From: JAVSMW01 sp032027005
Lineage (GTDB): Bacteria > Bacillota > Thermincolia > Thermincolales > UBA2595
NCBI GenBank assembly: GCA_032027005.1
Contig: JAVSMW010000002.1
Coordinates: 153,396-217,395, forward strand
DNA length: 64,000 nt
Direction of reading: 5' to 3'
Positions 1-8,771 of the stretch are shown piece by piece. How positions within the stretch are numbered: position 1 is the stretch's first letter; every line of letters begins with the position of its first letter. The notes beneath the pieces are model-generated. The model made no database searches, was not told the DNA's origin, and was given only the letters and a program-made list of their open reading frames with translations. The position numbers and the translations under genes were made by a program.

Positions 1-97
1 CAAGAACTCCTATCGTTTTCGGTTATAACGGAGACGTTTTTTAAAAAATTAGTTGAGTAATTGGATATCTCTGTTTACTGACTTTGACGGAGACCTG
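1..97. mobile_element. One end of a multicopy insertion sequence at the window edge
   Basis: These 97 bases are identical to 26636-26732, where they form the right arm of an IS with recognisable terminal repeat and target duplication. The element end here is the GACGGAGACCTG side at about 86-97. The window begins at exactly the same base at which the right arm resumes after the N at 26635, so this is most likely a contig edge created by the same repeated IS. dnaA and oriC, expected upstream of rpmH, are therefore not visible. Confidence 0.75.
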
Positions 98-116
98 TGC
101 AATATGGCTATTCCCC

Positions 117-145
117 TTGACGATAGTATTTTATTAATATATAAT
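117..145 (+). promoter_or_regulatory. Sigma-A type promoter for rpmH
   Basis: A TTGACG -35 box (117-122) and a perfect TATAAT -10 box (140-145) are separated by 17 bases. They lie about 70 bases upstream of the rpmH start and read towards it. Since the IS end stops at 97, this promoter is outside the element and should be native. Confidence 0.75.
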
Positions 146-216
146 TTTGTGTGTATGTCTCATGAAATGATTATTATACATAGTTAGGTAGGTATTTAGA
201 AGGAGGTGCAGTAAAC

Positions 217-351
217 TTGAAAAGGACATATCAACCGAAGAACCGTAAGCATAAGCGGGTCCATGGTTTTTTGAGCAGAATGAGTTCTAAAGCAGGACGT
301 AATTTAATTAAAAGACGTCGTCTTAAAGGAAGAAAGAAATTAACCGCTTAA
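217..351 (+). CDS. rpmH: 50S ribosomal protein L34
   Basis: A 44-residue, very basic protein starting MKRTYQPKNRKHKRVHGF and ending in an Arg/Lys-rich tail, the exact size and pattern of bacterial L34, a component of the large ribosomal subunit. The start is TTG at 217, preceded by AGGAGGTG at about 201-208. It is the first gene of the classic rpmH-rnpA-yidD-yidC-jag cluster and reads away from the replication origin. A short GC hairpin with a T run follows the stop. Confidence 0.97.
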   Translation: MKRTYQPKNRKHKRVHGFLSRMSSKAGRNLIKRRRLKGRKKLTA

Positions 352-372
352 GGCCGCTTTCAGTGGCCTTTT
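351..372 (+). terminator. Weak hairpin terminator after rpmH
   Basis: AGGCC/GGCCT arms around a nine-base loop are followed by TTTT. The stem is only five pairs, so it may attenuate rather than stop transcription into rnpA. Confidence 0.45.
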
Positions 373-464
373 GATTGTTATTAGAACTTCCTTAAATTGG
401 ATAAAAAGCAGCTGATTCGGGTATATTATTTTGTGGTATGTAAAATTACCTGCGGAGACCAACG

Positions 465-842
465 ATGAATCAAAAAACGGGGTTGGCTAAAAATAAAGAA
501 TTTAGTTTTGTATTTAACCATGGGAAGTCTGTAGCAGACAGATTATTGGTTCTTTATACCGTACCTAATAACAGGAATATTACGAGATTTGGGTATTCAG
601 TAGGTAAGAAAGTTGGGAAGGCTGTAATTAGGAACAGGTATAAAAGAATTTTAAGAGAAATAAGCAGACATAACAAATCCCAAATTAAGCAGGGTTTTGA
701 TTGTGTCATTATAGCAAGGCCTAGAATTTTAGGGGAAGGCTATCTTGAAATTGAGAAAAGCTTTAAGAAATTAGCGGTCAAGGCAAAATTAGCTCAGAAA
801 GAGAGCAATGCCAATGAAATATCTGATAATAAAAATCGTTAG
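465..842 (+). CDS. rnpA: Ribonuclease P protein component
   Basis: 125 residues. It is the protein subunit of RNase P, which assists the catalytic RNA in removing 5' leaders from pre-tRNA. The family RNR signature is present as GKKVGKAVIRNRYKRILRE at about residues 47-65. The N-terminal part (LAKNKEFSFVFNHGKSVADR) matches the usual substrate-binding region. It lies between rpmH and yidD as in most Firmicutes, and its 3' end overlaps the start of yidD by 29 bases, so the two are translationally coupled. Confidence 0.96.
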   Translation: MNQKTGLAKNKEFSFVFNHGKSVADRLLVLYTVPNNRNITRFGYSVGKKVGKAVIRNRYKRILREISRHNKSQIKQGFDCVIIARPRILGEGYLEIEKSFKKLAVKAKLAQKESNANEISDNKNR

Positions 843-1020
843 ATTCTATCAGAAATTTATTTCTCCATTAAAACCCAGCAGCTGCCGTTTTTACCCTACA
901 TGTTCGGAATATACTGTACAAGCATTACAAAAGTACGGCTTGTTTTTAGGTTTAAAGAAGGCTTTTTTCAGGATATTACGGTGTCACCCCTTTAATTCCG
1001 GTGGGTATGACCCTGTATAA
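814..1020 (+). CDS. yidD: Membrane protein insertion efficiency factor YidD
   Basis: A 68-residue protein with the YidD hallmarks: an N-terminal amphipathic segment (IVRFYQKFISPL), the cysteine motif SCRFYPTCSEY, and a C-terminal RCHPFNSGGYDPV. It is thought to help YidC-dependent membrane insertion. ATG 814 is preferred over the in-frame ATG 808 because the purine-rich GAGAG at about 800-804 is then nine bases away. It overlaps rnpA and is followed 30 bases later by yidC, its functional partner. Confidence 0.93.
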   Translation: MKYLIIKIVRFYQKFISPLKPSSCRFYPTCSEYTVQALQKYGLFLGLKKAFFRILRCHPFNSGGYDPV

Positions 1021-1050
1021 AAATATTGAGAATTCGAGGGGGTTAAAGGT

Positions 1051-1782
1051 TTGAGTTTTGATTTATTAGTTAACCCGATGACTGAAATACTTAATTTTTT
1101 TTATAACCTCACGAAAACTATGGGTGTGCCCAGTTACGGGTTAGCAATTATTTTCTTGACCATTTTAATTAAGATGGCTCTTTTCCCGCTGAGTGTAAAA
1201 CAGATGAGATCATTGAAAATTACGCAGCAGCTGCAGCCCAAGATTAAGGCTGTACAGGAAAAATACAAAAATGAGCCCCAAAAGGCCCAGGCAGCTGTGA
1301 TGGAAATTTATAAGCAATATGGAGCCAATCCTTTATCAGGCTGCCTTCCTTTGTTGGTACAAATGCCTATCCTGATTGCACTTTATCAGACTTTGTATAA
1401 TTTTAAATTTCCGGAAGCTGCACATGCGTCTTTTCTATATAATCCCAATCTTGGCTTTTGGATCGAAAATTTAAAGCAACCGGATAAATACCTTGTAATG
1501 CCTATTCTGGCAGTTATAACAACTTTTGCGTTGCAAAAAATGACAACTAATGTTCAGGATCAAACACAAAAAACAATGCTTTATGTAATGCCTTTATTTA
1601 TTGGATTTATTACATATAGTATGCCTTCAGGTTTGGGACTGTATTGGGTTGTTACTAATATTGTAGGTGCAGTACAACAATATTTTATTAATAAGCAGCC
1701 TTTACCAGTTGTAATAAAGGAGGAAGTATCCGAAAATGAGGGAAGTCGTAAAAAGCGCAAAAACGATCGAAGAGGCAGTTGA
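1051..1782 (+). CDS. yidC: Membrane protein insertase YidC/Oxa1/SpoIIIJ
   Basis: 243 residues, the short Gram-positive form lacking the large periplasmic domain. It inserts and folds membrane proteins alone or with SecYEG. The conserved core is visible: hydrophobic segments at about 20-45, 98-120, 145-165 and 175-215, the QLQPKIKAVQEKYKNEPQKAQ hairpin at about 58-78, and NPLSGCLPLLVQMPI. The start is TTG with GAGGGGG upstream. No lipobox cysteine is seen, unlike Bacillus SpoIIIJ. The C-terminus is basic (RKKRKNDRR), typical for ribosome contact. The 3' end overlaps jag. Confidence 0.95.
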   Translation: MSFDLLVNPMTEILNFFYNLTKTMGVPSYGLAIIFLTILIKMALFPLSVKQMRSLKITQQLQPKIKAVQEKYKNEPQKAQAAVMEIYKQYGANPLSGCLPLLVQMPILIALYQTLYNFKFPEAAHASFLYNPNLGFWIENLKQPDKYLVMPILAVITTFALQKMTTNVQDQTQKTMLYVMPLFIGFITYSMPSGLGLYWVVTNIVGAVQQYFINKQPLPVVIKEEVSENEGSRKKRKNDRRGS

Positions 1783-2356
1783 GGCGGCAAGGATAGAATT
1801 AGAGCTGGCCAGAGAAGAGATTGAATTTGAAGTCTTGGCGGAACCGAATAAGGGATTATTCGGCTTGCTGGGAGCTAAAGATGCCAAAGTTAGAGTTACA
1901 GAAGTAGTTAATCCTGAACGTAAATCTGCTAGAATCCTCAATGAATTATTCAATTGTATGAAAATTGAGGTTGAAATTAAAACCGAAAGAAAAGATGGAT
2001 ACATAAAGGTTAATTTGACCGGACCTGATTTAGGAGTTTTAATCGGGCGCCGGGGTGATACTTTAGATGCCATACAGTACTATATAAATTTAGCAGCAAA
2101 TAAAAACGCCGATAAAAGAGAGCGGTTTGTTTTAGACATAGAAGGATACAGAGAAAGACGTGAAGAGACATTGAGCAAGCTTGCTTTCAGGCTTGCAGAA
2201 AAAGCTAAGAGAAAAGGTAAGGATGTTATTTTAGAACCAATGAACCCTCATGAAAGACGGATAATTCATACAGCACTGCAGAACCACTCTGAGGTTTTCA
2301 CTTATAGTGAAGGTGAAGAACCATATCGTAAAATAGTTATTGCCCCCAAGAAGTAG
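1736..2356 (+). CDS. jag: RNA-binding protein Jag/KhpB
   Basis: 206 residues with the full three-part architecture: Jag-N domain (about 1-55, including EPNKGLFGLLGAKDAKV), a KH domain (about 75-150, GPDLGVLIGRRGDTLDAIQY), and an R3H domain at the C-terminus (about 145-205, ending in the EPMNPHERRIIH and SEGEEPYRKIVI region). In Firmicutes it forms an RNA chaperone with KhpA and affects cell elongation and sporulation. It overlaps the yidC 3' end by 47 bases, with its AAGGAGG ribosome site inside yidC. An intrinsic terminator follows at 2391-2425. Confidence 0.95.
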   Translation: MREVVKSAKTIEEAVEAARIELELAREEIEFEVLAEPNKGLFGLLGAKDAKVRVTEVVNPERKSARILNELFNCMKIEVEIKTERKDGYIKVNLTGPDLGVLIGRRGDTLDAIQYYINLAANKNADKRERFVLDIEGYRERREETLSKLAFRLAEKAKRKGKDVILEPMNPHERRIIHTALQNHSEVFTYSEGEEPYRKIVIAPKK

Positions 2357-2390
2357 ATTTTGCTGCTGTCTCTAAATTAAAGATGATTTT

Positions 2391-2425
2391 AAAACCCAGT
2401 AATATTAACAAATTACTGGGTTTTT
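2391..2425 (+). terminator. Intrinsic terminator after jag
   Basis: AAAACCCAGTAAT and ATTACTGGGTTTTT form a 13-pair stem around a short AT loop, ending in a T run. It closes the rpmH-jag unit before mnmE. Confidence 0.85.
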
Positions 2426-2460
2426 GCAAATTGGGGAACAATATTCAAGAGGTGGTTTAA

Positions 2461-3840
2461 GTGTTCGAAGATACTATTGCTGCAATTGCTACCCCGATAG
2501 GGGCAGCCGGAATAGGGATTGTTAGAATAAGTGGAAAAGATGCTCTGACAATTGCTGAGAAGGTTTTTCAAAGTAAAAACAAAAAAAGACTTTTGGAAAT
2601 ACGTCATTATACAATGATATACGGCCACATTATTGATAAAAATAAGGGAATCGTTGATGAAGTTTTGGTTTCTGTGATGTTGGGTCCGCATAGTTTTACT
2701 GCTGAAAATGTGATTGAGATAAACTGTCATGGCGGAGTTGTGGCCGTAAGAAAAATTTTAGAAGTAGTTTTAGATGCCGGGGCGCGTTTGGCCGAACCAG
2801 GAGAATTCAGTAAACGTGCATTTTTAAATGGTCGGATAGATTTAGCGCAGGCAGAATCAATCATAGATTTGATTAATGCAAAAACTGACAAGAGCCTACA
2901 GGTGGCAATAAATCAGCTTGAAGGAAAACTTTCCGGACAAATAAAATTAATTAATGGGGAACTGCTGGGTTTGATAGCGCAAATTGAGGCGGGAATTGAT
3001 TTTCCTGAGCACGATATTGAAAAGCTCAGCCGGGCTCAAATTGCAAATAAAACTGAAGAATTACTGCAGCAGATTAACAGGATGATTGATTCGGCTGATA
3101 CCGGCAGGGTATTTAGGGAAGGTTTGAAGACCGTGATCATTGGCAAACCAAACGTGGGAAAGTCTTCTTTATTGAATGCCCTGTTAAAAGAAAAAAGGGC
3201 TATCGTGACCGATATCCCAGGGACAACCAGAGATGTTATTGAAGTGATTATAAATATTAAAGGAATACCGTTAAAATTAGTAGATACTGCCGGAATAAGA
3301 GAAACCGACGATATAGTAGAGAAAATCGGTGTAGAAAAAACCAAGGAGGCATCTGAAGAGGCAGATTTAATCCTGCTAATGATAGATGCTTCAACAGGCA
3401 TTACAGAAAATGACTTGCAGTTACTGCCTTTAATTAAAGGGAAAAAGAGCCTGATTATCTTCAATAAGATTGATTTAAAAGAAAACTTTGCTTTCCCAGA
3501 CTCAACACAGTTTCTGGGAGAATATGAGTTTGTGGAGACCTCCCTGGTTAATGGACAGGGTCTTCTGCAATTAGAAAATAAAATTGAAAATTTGGTTTAT
3601 ACTGGGATGGTAATAAGTCATAATGATTTGATGGTGACAAATGTAAGGCATAAAAATTCTTTAGTCAGGGCTGCTGAAAGCTTAACTAACACGTTGTCGG
3701 CCATTCAAGGGCAGTTGCCTACTGATTGTTTTGCCATTGATTTAAAATCTGCCTGGGAAGCTTTAGGTGAAATTACGGGGGAAACTGTTGGTGAAGATTT
3801 GGTTGATCAAATTTTCAGTAGGTTTTGTATAGGAAAATAG
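2461..3840 (+). CDS. mnmE: tRNA modification GTPase MnmE
   Basis: 459 residues. With MnmG it forms the complex that installs (carboxymethyl)aminomethyl groups on wobble uridine 34 of certain tRNAs. The N-terminal tetrahydrofolate-binding domain (DTIAAIATPIGAAGIGIVR) is followed by helical segments. The embedded GTPase has GKPNVGKSSLLNA (G1, about 225-237), IPGTTRD, DTAG, and NKID motifs. The protein ends in the invariant FSRFCIGK, whose Cys is required in the family. The GTG start has AAGAGGTGG upstream. mnmG follows 34 bases later. Confidence 0.97.
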   Translation: MFEDTIAAIATPIGAAGIGIVRISGKDALTIAEKVFQSKNKKRLLEIRHYTMIYGHIIDKNKGIVDEVLVSVMLGPHSFTAENVIEINCHGGVVAVRKILEVVLDAGARLAEPGEFSKRAFLNGRIDLAQAESIIDLINAKTDKSLQVAINQLEGKLSGQIKLINGELLGLIAQIEAGIDFPEHDIEKLSRAQIANKTEELLQQINRMIDSADTGRVFREGLKTVIIGKPNVGKSSLLNALLKEKRAIVTDIPGTTRDVIEVIINIKGIPLKLVDTAGIRETDDIVEKIGVEKTKEASEEADLILLMIDASTGITENDLQLLPLIKGKKSLIIFNKIDLKENFAFPDSTQFLGEYEFVETSLVNGQGLLQLENKIENLVYTGMVISHNDLMVTNVRHKNSLVRAAESLTNTLSAIQGQLPTDCFAIDLKSAWEALGEITGETVGEDLVDQIFSRFCIGK

Positions 3841-3874
3841 TCGTAATATAATTGATACTGATTTGGAGGAAATC

Positions 3875-5764
3875 ATGGAATATTTTGCTGGTAATTATGA
3901 TGTTATAGTTATCGGTGCCGGTCACGCTGGCTGTGAAGCGGCTTTGGCGGCCGCCAGAATGGGATGCAAAACCTTAATTTTGACTCTTAATATGGATAAT
4001 GTAGCATTTATGCCCTGTAATCCTGCCGTTGGCGGTCCTGCCAAGGGACACCTGGTGAGAGAGATTGATGCCCTTGGCGGGGAAATGGGAATAAATACTG
4101 ATTATACCAACATTCAGGTCAGAATGCTGAATACCGGCAAAGGGCCGGCTGTCCACGCTTTAAGGGCACAGGCAGATAAGAGGATGTACCAGGATAGGAT
4201 GAAAAAAGTCCTGGAAAGCCAGGAATTGTTGGATTTAAGACAGGCTTTGGTGGAACGGATTATTGTCAAAGGCCGGCAAGTAGACGGCATTGTAACCCAA
4301 AATGGAGCTATATATAAAACAAAGGCAATAATTTTAACAACCGGAACTTTTTTGCATGGTAAGATAATTATTGGAGATATTGCATATAGCAGCGGTCCTA
4401 ATGGCCAGGCTCCATCTATCGGACTGGCGCAAAGCCTGAGGGAAATTGGACTGGATCTGGGCCGGTTTAAAACCGGCACACCTCCCAGAGTTCACCGGAG
4501 AAGTGTAGACTTTAGTAAAATGATAATTCAGCCGGGTGATGTCAAAAGACATAGATTTTCTTATATCAATGTGGCGTCCAGCCATGAACAAATGCCTTGC
4601 TGGCTTACTTATACGTCTGAAGAGACACATAATATAATAAGGGAGAATCTTCACCGTTCTCCTCTATATAGTGGCTTAATTGAGGGCGTCGGACCCCGTT
4701 ATTGCCCTTCCATAGAAGATAAAGTGGTCAGATTTGCCGATAAACCCAGTCATCAGATATTTTTAGAGCCAGAGGGCTTAAATACAGAAGAAATGTATGT
4801 TCAGGGGTTTTCCACCAGCTTACCGGAAGATGTGCAAATCAAGATGCTGAGGTCTATTCCCGGTCTTGAAAAAGTAGAAATGATGAGAACCGGCTACGCT
4901 ATAGAATATGACTATATTAACCCCACCCAATTAAAGCTGACCCTGGAAGCAAAATCTGTGGATGGTTTGTTTTCAGCCGGACAAATCAATGGTACATCGG
5001 GCTATGAGGAAGCGGCCGCGCAAGGCATTATTGCCGGTATAAACGCAGCCCTGTTGGTACAGGAAAAGGAACCATTAATTTTGCAAAGATCTGATGCCTA
5101 TATTGGGGTTCTTATTGATGATCTGGTCACCAAGGGCACTAATGAGCCATATAGAATCATGACTTCCAGGGCTGAATACAGGCTGCTCTTGCGGCAGGAT
5201 AATGCCGACCTGAGATTAACAGAAAAAGGTTATCTGATTGGATTAGTCACAGCTGAGCGTTATCAAATGTTTACTGATAAATGCGAAATGGTTGACCATG
5301 AGAAATTCCGCTTGGCTTCGGTGAATGTCCCCCCAGATGAAGTAACACAGCAGATTTTAAGAGAAAAAAACAGCTCTGAAATTCGGCAGCATACTGCTCT
5401 ACTGGAGCTTTTAAAAAGGCCGGAAATATCATATGCGGACTTAAGCAAAATGACCGAAAGTTTCCCTAACCTGCCGGAAGAAGTGATTGAGCAAGTTGAA
5501 GTACAGGTAAAATACCAGGGTTATATTAAGAAACAGATGGAACAAGTGGAAAGATTCCAAAAACTAGAAAGCAAAAACATTCCTGATTGGATCAATTATG
5601 AAGAATTGACAGGATTGTCTACAGAGGCTAAACAGAAACTCAGCAAACTGCGACCTTCATCTGTAGGTCAGGCCTCAAGGATATCGGGTGTTTCTCCGGC
5701 AGATGTTTCAATGTTGCTTGTTTATATGGAGCAAAAGTACCGGGAAGCAGTCAGGGAGGATTGA
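3875..5764 (+). CDS. mnmG: tRNA uridine-5-carboxymethylaminomethyl(34) synthesis enzyme MnmG
   Basis: 629 residues; the FAD/NADH-dependent partner of MnmE. The Rossmann dinucleotide motif VIGAGHAGCEAALAAARMG sits at the N-terminus, and the family signatures GGPAKGHLVREIDALGG and TSRAEYRLLLRQDNAD are present. I chose ATG 3875 rather than the in-frame TTG at 3863, because TTG would lie inside the GGAGGA ribosome site. The stop overlaps the putative translational start region of rsmG. Confidence 0.97.
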   Translation: MEYFAGNYDVIVIGAGHAGCEAALAAARMGCKTLILTLNMDNVAFMPCNPAVGGPAKGHLVREIDALGGEMGINTDYTNIQVRMLNTGKGPAVHALRAQADKRMYQDRMKKVLESQELLDLRQALVERIIVKGRQVDGIVTQNGAIYKTKAIILTTGTFLHGKIIIGDIAYSSGPNGQAPSIGLAQSLREIGLDLGRFKTGTPPRVHRRSVDFSKMIIQPGDVKRHRFSYINVASSHEQMPCWLTYTSEETHNIIRENLHRSPLYSGLIEGVGPRYCPSIEDKVVRFADKPSHQIFLEPEGLNTEEMYVQGFSTSLPEDVQIKMLRSIPGLEKVEMMRTGYAIEYDYINPTQLKLTLEAKSVDGLFSAGQINGTSGYEEAAAQGIIAGINAALLVQEKEPLILQRSDAYIGVLIDDLVTKGTNEPYRIMTSRAEYRLLLRQDNADLRLTEKGYLIGLVTAERYQMFTDKCEMVDHEKFRLASVNVPPDEVTQQILREKNSSEIRQHTALLELLKRPEISYADLSKMTESFPNLPEEVIEQVEVQVKYQGYIKKQMEQVERFQKLESKNIPDWINYEELTGLSTEAKQKLSKLRPSSVGQASRISGVSPADVSMLLVYMEQKYREAVRED

Positions 5765-5769
5765 ATTTT

Positions 5770-6492
5770 GTGGACCAAATCGATGGGTGTTTGTTGATAA
5801 AGGGTGCCGCAGACCTGGGTGTCAGTCTGACTAAAAATGAAGCGTTACTTTATCAGAAGTATTTCGATCTTTTGTTGGAGTGGAATAACAAAGTTAATCT
5901 AACAGCTATTACGGAGCCAGATGAAGTTGTAGTTAAACATTTTTTGGACAGTTTGGTATTACTGCAATTTGTACCGTTAAAACCTGGCTGCTCTCTGCTG
6001 GACGTTGGGACAGGTGCTGGTTTTCCAGGCATTCCGTTGAAGATCGCAGCACCGGATGTAAATGTAGTATTACTTGACTCTTTAAATAAAAGGGTGTCTT
6101 TTTTAAACTATTTGATTAATGAATTGAAATTAAAAAGTATATCTGCTTTGCATGGACGGGCTGAAGATTTCGGACATGATGAAAAGTACAGGGCCGGTTT
6201 TGATATTGTAGTGTCAAGAGCTGTGGCTAAACTTGCTGTATTAGCTGAGCTTTGTCTGCCTTTTGTCAGAAAAGGAGGACTGTTTGTAGCTTATAAAGGC
6301 CCCAAAGCTGAGGACGAACTGAGGGAAGCTGAAAATGCTTTAACCCTCCTTGGTGGTCAGGTTGATAAACTTATGAGGGTAGAATTGCCAGGCACAAGTG
6401 ACGACCGATATCTGACCTTTATAAAAAAAGTTGGCGAGACTCCCGGGAAATATCCCAGAAAAGCAGGTATCCCAGAAAAGAGACCTCTGTGA
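5770..6492 (+). CDS. rsmG: 16S rRNA (guanine527-N7)-methyltransferase RsmG
   Basis: 240 residues, methylates G527 of 16S rRNA using SAM. The SAM motif LLDVGTGAGFPGIPLKIA lies at about 75-92, preceded by EWNNKVNLTAI and the KHFLDSL segment. The C-terminus has the typical KYPRKAGIPEKRPL tail. GTG 5770 is chosen because GGGAGGA (5754-5760) is nine bases away; an in-frame TTG at 5761 would directly abut that site. It follows mnmG with almost no gap, as in many Firmicutes. Confidence 0.95.
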   Translation: MDQIDGCLLIKGAADLGVSLTKNEALLYQKYFDLLLEWNNKVNLTAITEPDEVVVKHFLDSLVLLQFVPLKPGCSLLDVGTGAGFPGIPLKIAAPDVNVVLLDSLNKRVSFLNYLINELKLKSISALHGRAEDFGHDEKYRAGFDIVVSRAVAKLAVLAELCLPFVRKGGLFVAYKGPKAEDELREAENALTLLGGQVDKLMRVELPGTSDDRYLTFIKKVGETPGKYPRKAGIPEKRPL

Positions 6493-6654
6493 AAAATTTG
6501 GCTCATAAACCTTGGTCTTATCATTTTCGAACAGACGTTCCCACTCTAAATGCTGCTGTATTGCTTTAAAATGACAGTACCAATATCTTTTCATGTAAAT
6601 GGGGGGTTAACTGTTTATAGGGAAAAATAATGGTTTTTTAGTAGATGGCCAAAA

Positions 6655-6882
6655 AGTGCCATTTTTTTATACTGCAGGAAAGTATTTTTTCCACATTTGT
6701 AGCCGCGAGGGGCATGCCGGATCTGTAAGCCGCTGACGTTGAAATAGCTCCGCTATGGAAAAGGCTAAGGTGTGTTGTACATCTATAGCAGTTAGCAGCT
6801 TGCTGGTTACGGCTATAGATACCCAGGGGGTAAAAGGCGCGCTTTGAGGGAACTGAACGAGGCGCGCCTTTCTAGTTTTTTT
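6655..6882 (+). ncRNA. Possible structured noncoding transcript between rsmG and parA
   Basis: No convincing coding frame exists here. The stretch holds several small palindromes (ATAGCTCCGCTAT near 6744, and a CTATAGC...GCTATAG hairpin at 6783-6818) and ends in a strong terminator (6833-6882). A GC-richer structured block in an otherwise AT-rich gap suggests a small RNA or leader. I could not match it to tmRNA, RNase P RNA, SRP RNA, T-box or common riboswitch cores by eye. 6S RNA was considered and cannot be excluded. Confidence 0.3.
6833..6882 (+). terminator. Strong intrinsic terminator upstream of parA
   Basis: AAAGGCGCGC (6833-6842) pairs perfectly with GCGCGCCTTT (6862-6871), followed by a run of seven T after CTAG. 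It ends whatever is transcribed from the rsmG side. Confidence 0.85.
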
Positions 6883-7006
6883 AAGTTTGCCGAAATGACG
6901 GAGGAAACCATAAAAATTAATATATATATCCTCAAAATAAAGGAACTCAAAGGTTTTTGTGGAAATTAATTGTTCATAGATAATTGGTTTTACAGGTGGT
7001 GTTAAG

Positions 7007-7768
7007 ATGGGTAAAGTTATCGCAGTTGCCAATCAAAAAGGCGGAGTGGCTAAAACCACTACGGCTGTTAACTTGGCAGCCTGTCTGGGGGTTATAGGCA
7101 AAAAAGTTTTATTGATTGACATTGACCCGCAGGGGAATGCCAGCAGTGGTTTGGGAATAGATAAAGATAATGTCTCTTATTGTGTTTACGATGTATTAAT
7201 CAATGGTCTGCCTATTGAGAGTGTTATTTGTAAGGGAGAAATCGAGAGTCTGGATGTGGTGCCTGCAACTATCCAGCTGGCAGGGGCGGAAATTGAACTG
7301 GTTACTGCAATTTCGCGAGAGGTTAAATTAAAGAAAGCTATCCAAAGTGTTAGAAATCAGTATGATTTTATTTTTATTGATTCTCCTCCTTCACTAGGCC
7401 TGTTAACCATAAACGCATTGACAGCCACCGATTCCATTATCATTCCTATCCAATGTGAATATTATGCTTTGGAAGGCCTTGGTCAGTTGATGAATACTGT
7501 AGAGTTAGTAAGAAAGCATTTAAATCCGGATTTAGAAGTTGAGGGCGTGGTGCTGACCATGTTTGATGCCAGGACGAATCTCTCTATTCAGGTGGTGGAA
7601 GAAGTCAAATCTTACTTCAAGGGTAAGGTCTACCGAACCATTATTCCACGGAACGTAAGGTTAAGTGAAGCCCCCAGTCACGGAAAGCCCATCATTTTGT
7701 ACGATCCCAAGTCAAAAGGAGCCGAAGTTTATCAAGAACTGGCAAAGGAAGTGACTGAAAGTGAGTAA
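7007..7768 (+). CDS. parA: Chromosome partitioning ATPase ParA/Soj
   Basis: 253 residues. A deviant Walker A ATPase that works with ParB on origin segregation and, in Bacillus-type systems, regulates DnaA. The deviant Walker A motif KGGVAKTT is at 11-18, followed by DIDPQGNASSGLGI and the DSPPSLGLLT Walker B region. The C-terminal RNVRLSEAPSHGKPI segment is typical of the Soj group. ATG 7007 is preceded by CAGGTGGTG. It overlaps parB by eight bases, so the two form one unit. Confidence 0.96.
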   Translation: MGKVIAVANQKGGVAKTTTAVNLAACLGVIGKKVLLIDIDPQGNASSGLGIDKDNVSYCVYDVLINGLPIESVICKGEIESLDVVPATIQLAGAEIELVTAISREVKLKKAIQSVRNQYDFIFIDSPPSLGLLTINALTATDSIIIPIQCEYYALEGLGQLMNTVELVRKHLNPDLEVEGVVLTMFDARTNLSIQVVEEVKSYFKGKVYRTIIPRNVRLSEAPSHGKPIILYDPKSKGAEVYQELAKEVTESE

Positions 7769-8630
7769 AAAGGGTTTGGGACGGGGTCTGCAAGCACTTT
7801 TACCAACTGTTGAAAAAGTAGATAAAAATGATACTGACGAGAAAATTATTGAAATATTGTTGAGTGATATAAAGCTTAATAAGAATCAGCCGAGAAGCAC
7901 TTTCGACGAAGAAAAGCTTAAGGAACTGGCCCTCTCCATCAAAGAACACGGGGTTGTCCAACCCGTTATTGTAAGGCCTATCGAGACAGGTAAATTTGAA
8001 CTGGTGGCCGGAGAGCGACGATGGCGGGCTTGTCAAATGGTTGGTTTGGCGAGGATTCCTGCTATAGTCAGGAAACTTAATCAGAAAGAGACTTCGGAAA
8101 TTGCGCTAATTGAAAATATTCAAAGGGAAAACCTTAATCCGATTGAAGAGGGTGCTGCTTATAAAACTCTAATGGATGAGTATGGATTAACCCAGGAGGA
8201 ATTATCTAAAAGAGTAGGCAAAAGCAGGCCTTTTATTGCAAATACAGTCAGGCTCCTGGCACTGCCGGAGACAGTAAAAAAAATGGTTGTCCAGGGAACT
8301 ATCTCAGCCGGACACGCCAGAAGCCTTTTAGCAATCTCCAAAAGCAGGGACCAGGAAGCAGTGGCCCAGAAGATAGCCTCAAAAGGTTTGACAGTCAGGC
8401 AGACTGAAAAGGAAGTAAAAGCTTTTTTGACCGAAAAGAAGGCAGGCAGCAAGGCAAGTCTAAAGGCAGATCCTAACGTAACTGATTTAGAGGACAAATT
8501 AAAGAAGAAATTTAGCACTAGAGTTTATATAAAAAGAGGAAAGAAAAGCGGGCGGATCGAGATTGAATATTATGGGGCAGAAGAGCTGCAGCGACTACTG
8601 GAAGTGTTATTAGGTGAAGAAATCTGCTAA
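7761..8630 (+). CDS. parB: ParB/Spo0J chromosome partitioning protein
   Basis: 289 residues. A CTP-dependent DNA clamp that loads at parS and recruits condensin and ParA. It has the N-terminal ParA-interacting stretch (KKGLGRGLQALL), the CTP-binding ParB N-domain with GERRWRAC and ENIQRENLNP at about 85-130, then the helix-turn-helix (LTQEELSKRVGKSRPFIANTVRLL region), and a short dimerisation end. It starts on GTG inside the parA 3' end. Two parS sites lie directly after its stop. Confidence 0.96.
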   Translation: MSKKGLGRGLQALLPTVEKVDKNDTDEKIIEILLSDIKLNKNQPRSTFDEEKLKELALSIKEHGVVQPVIVRPIETGKFELVAGERRWRACQMVGLARIPAIVRKLNQKETSEIALIENIQRENLNPIEEGAAYKTLMDEYGLTQEELSKRVGKSRPFIANTVRLLALPETVKKMVVQGTISAGHARSLLAISKSRDQEAVAQKIASKGLTVRQTEKEVKAFLTEKKAGSKASLKADPNVTDLEDKLKKKFSTRVYIKRGKKSGRIEIEYYGAEELQRLLEVLLGEEIC

Positions 8631-8631
8631 T

Positions 8632-8647
8632 TGTTTCACGTGAAACA
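8632..8647. promoter_or_regulatory. parS site 1
   Basis: TGTTTCACGTGAAACA, a perfect 16-base palindrome identical to the canonical ParB/Spo0J binding site. It sits one base after the parB stop codon. Confidence 0.95.
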
Positions 8648-8669
8648 TATTCCCGGGCCGGAGGGGTAA

Positions 8670-8685
8670 TGTTTCACGTGAAACA
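8670..8685. promoter_or_regulatory. parS site 2
   Basis: A second perfect TGTTTCACGTGAAACA, 38 bases (start to start) from the first. Paired parS sites near parAB mark the origin-proximal partition region. Confidence 0.95.
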
Positions 8686-8771
8686 TTTTCAGTAAATTAC
8701 AGCTAAATTGGAGTAGTTAAAAGCATTAGGTAAAACTATTAAGTAGGCTCTCGGAAGCGGTTTAAAATATG

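Noticed and set aside
1..216. oriC and DnaA boxes upstream of rpmH
   Set aside because: The gene order implies the origin is close, but the first 97 bases are an IS end and I see no cluster of DnaA boxes in the remaining 120 bases.
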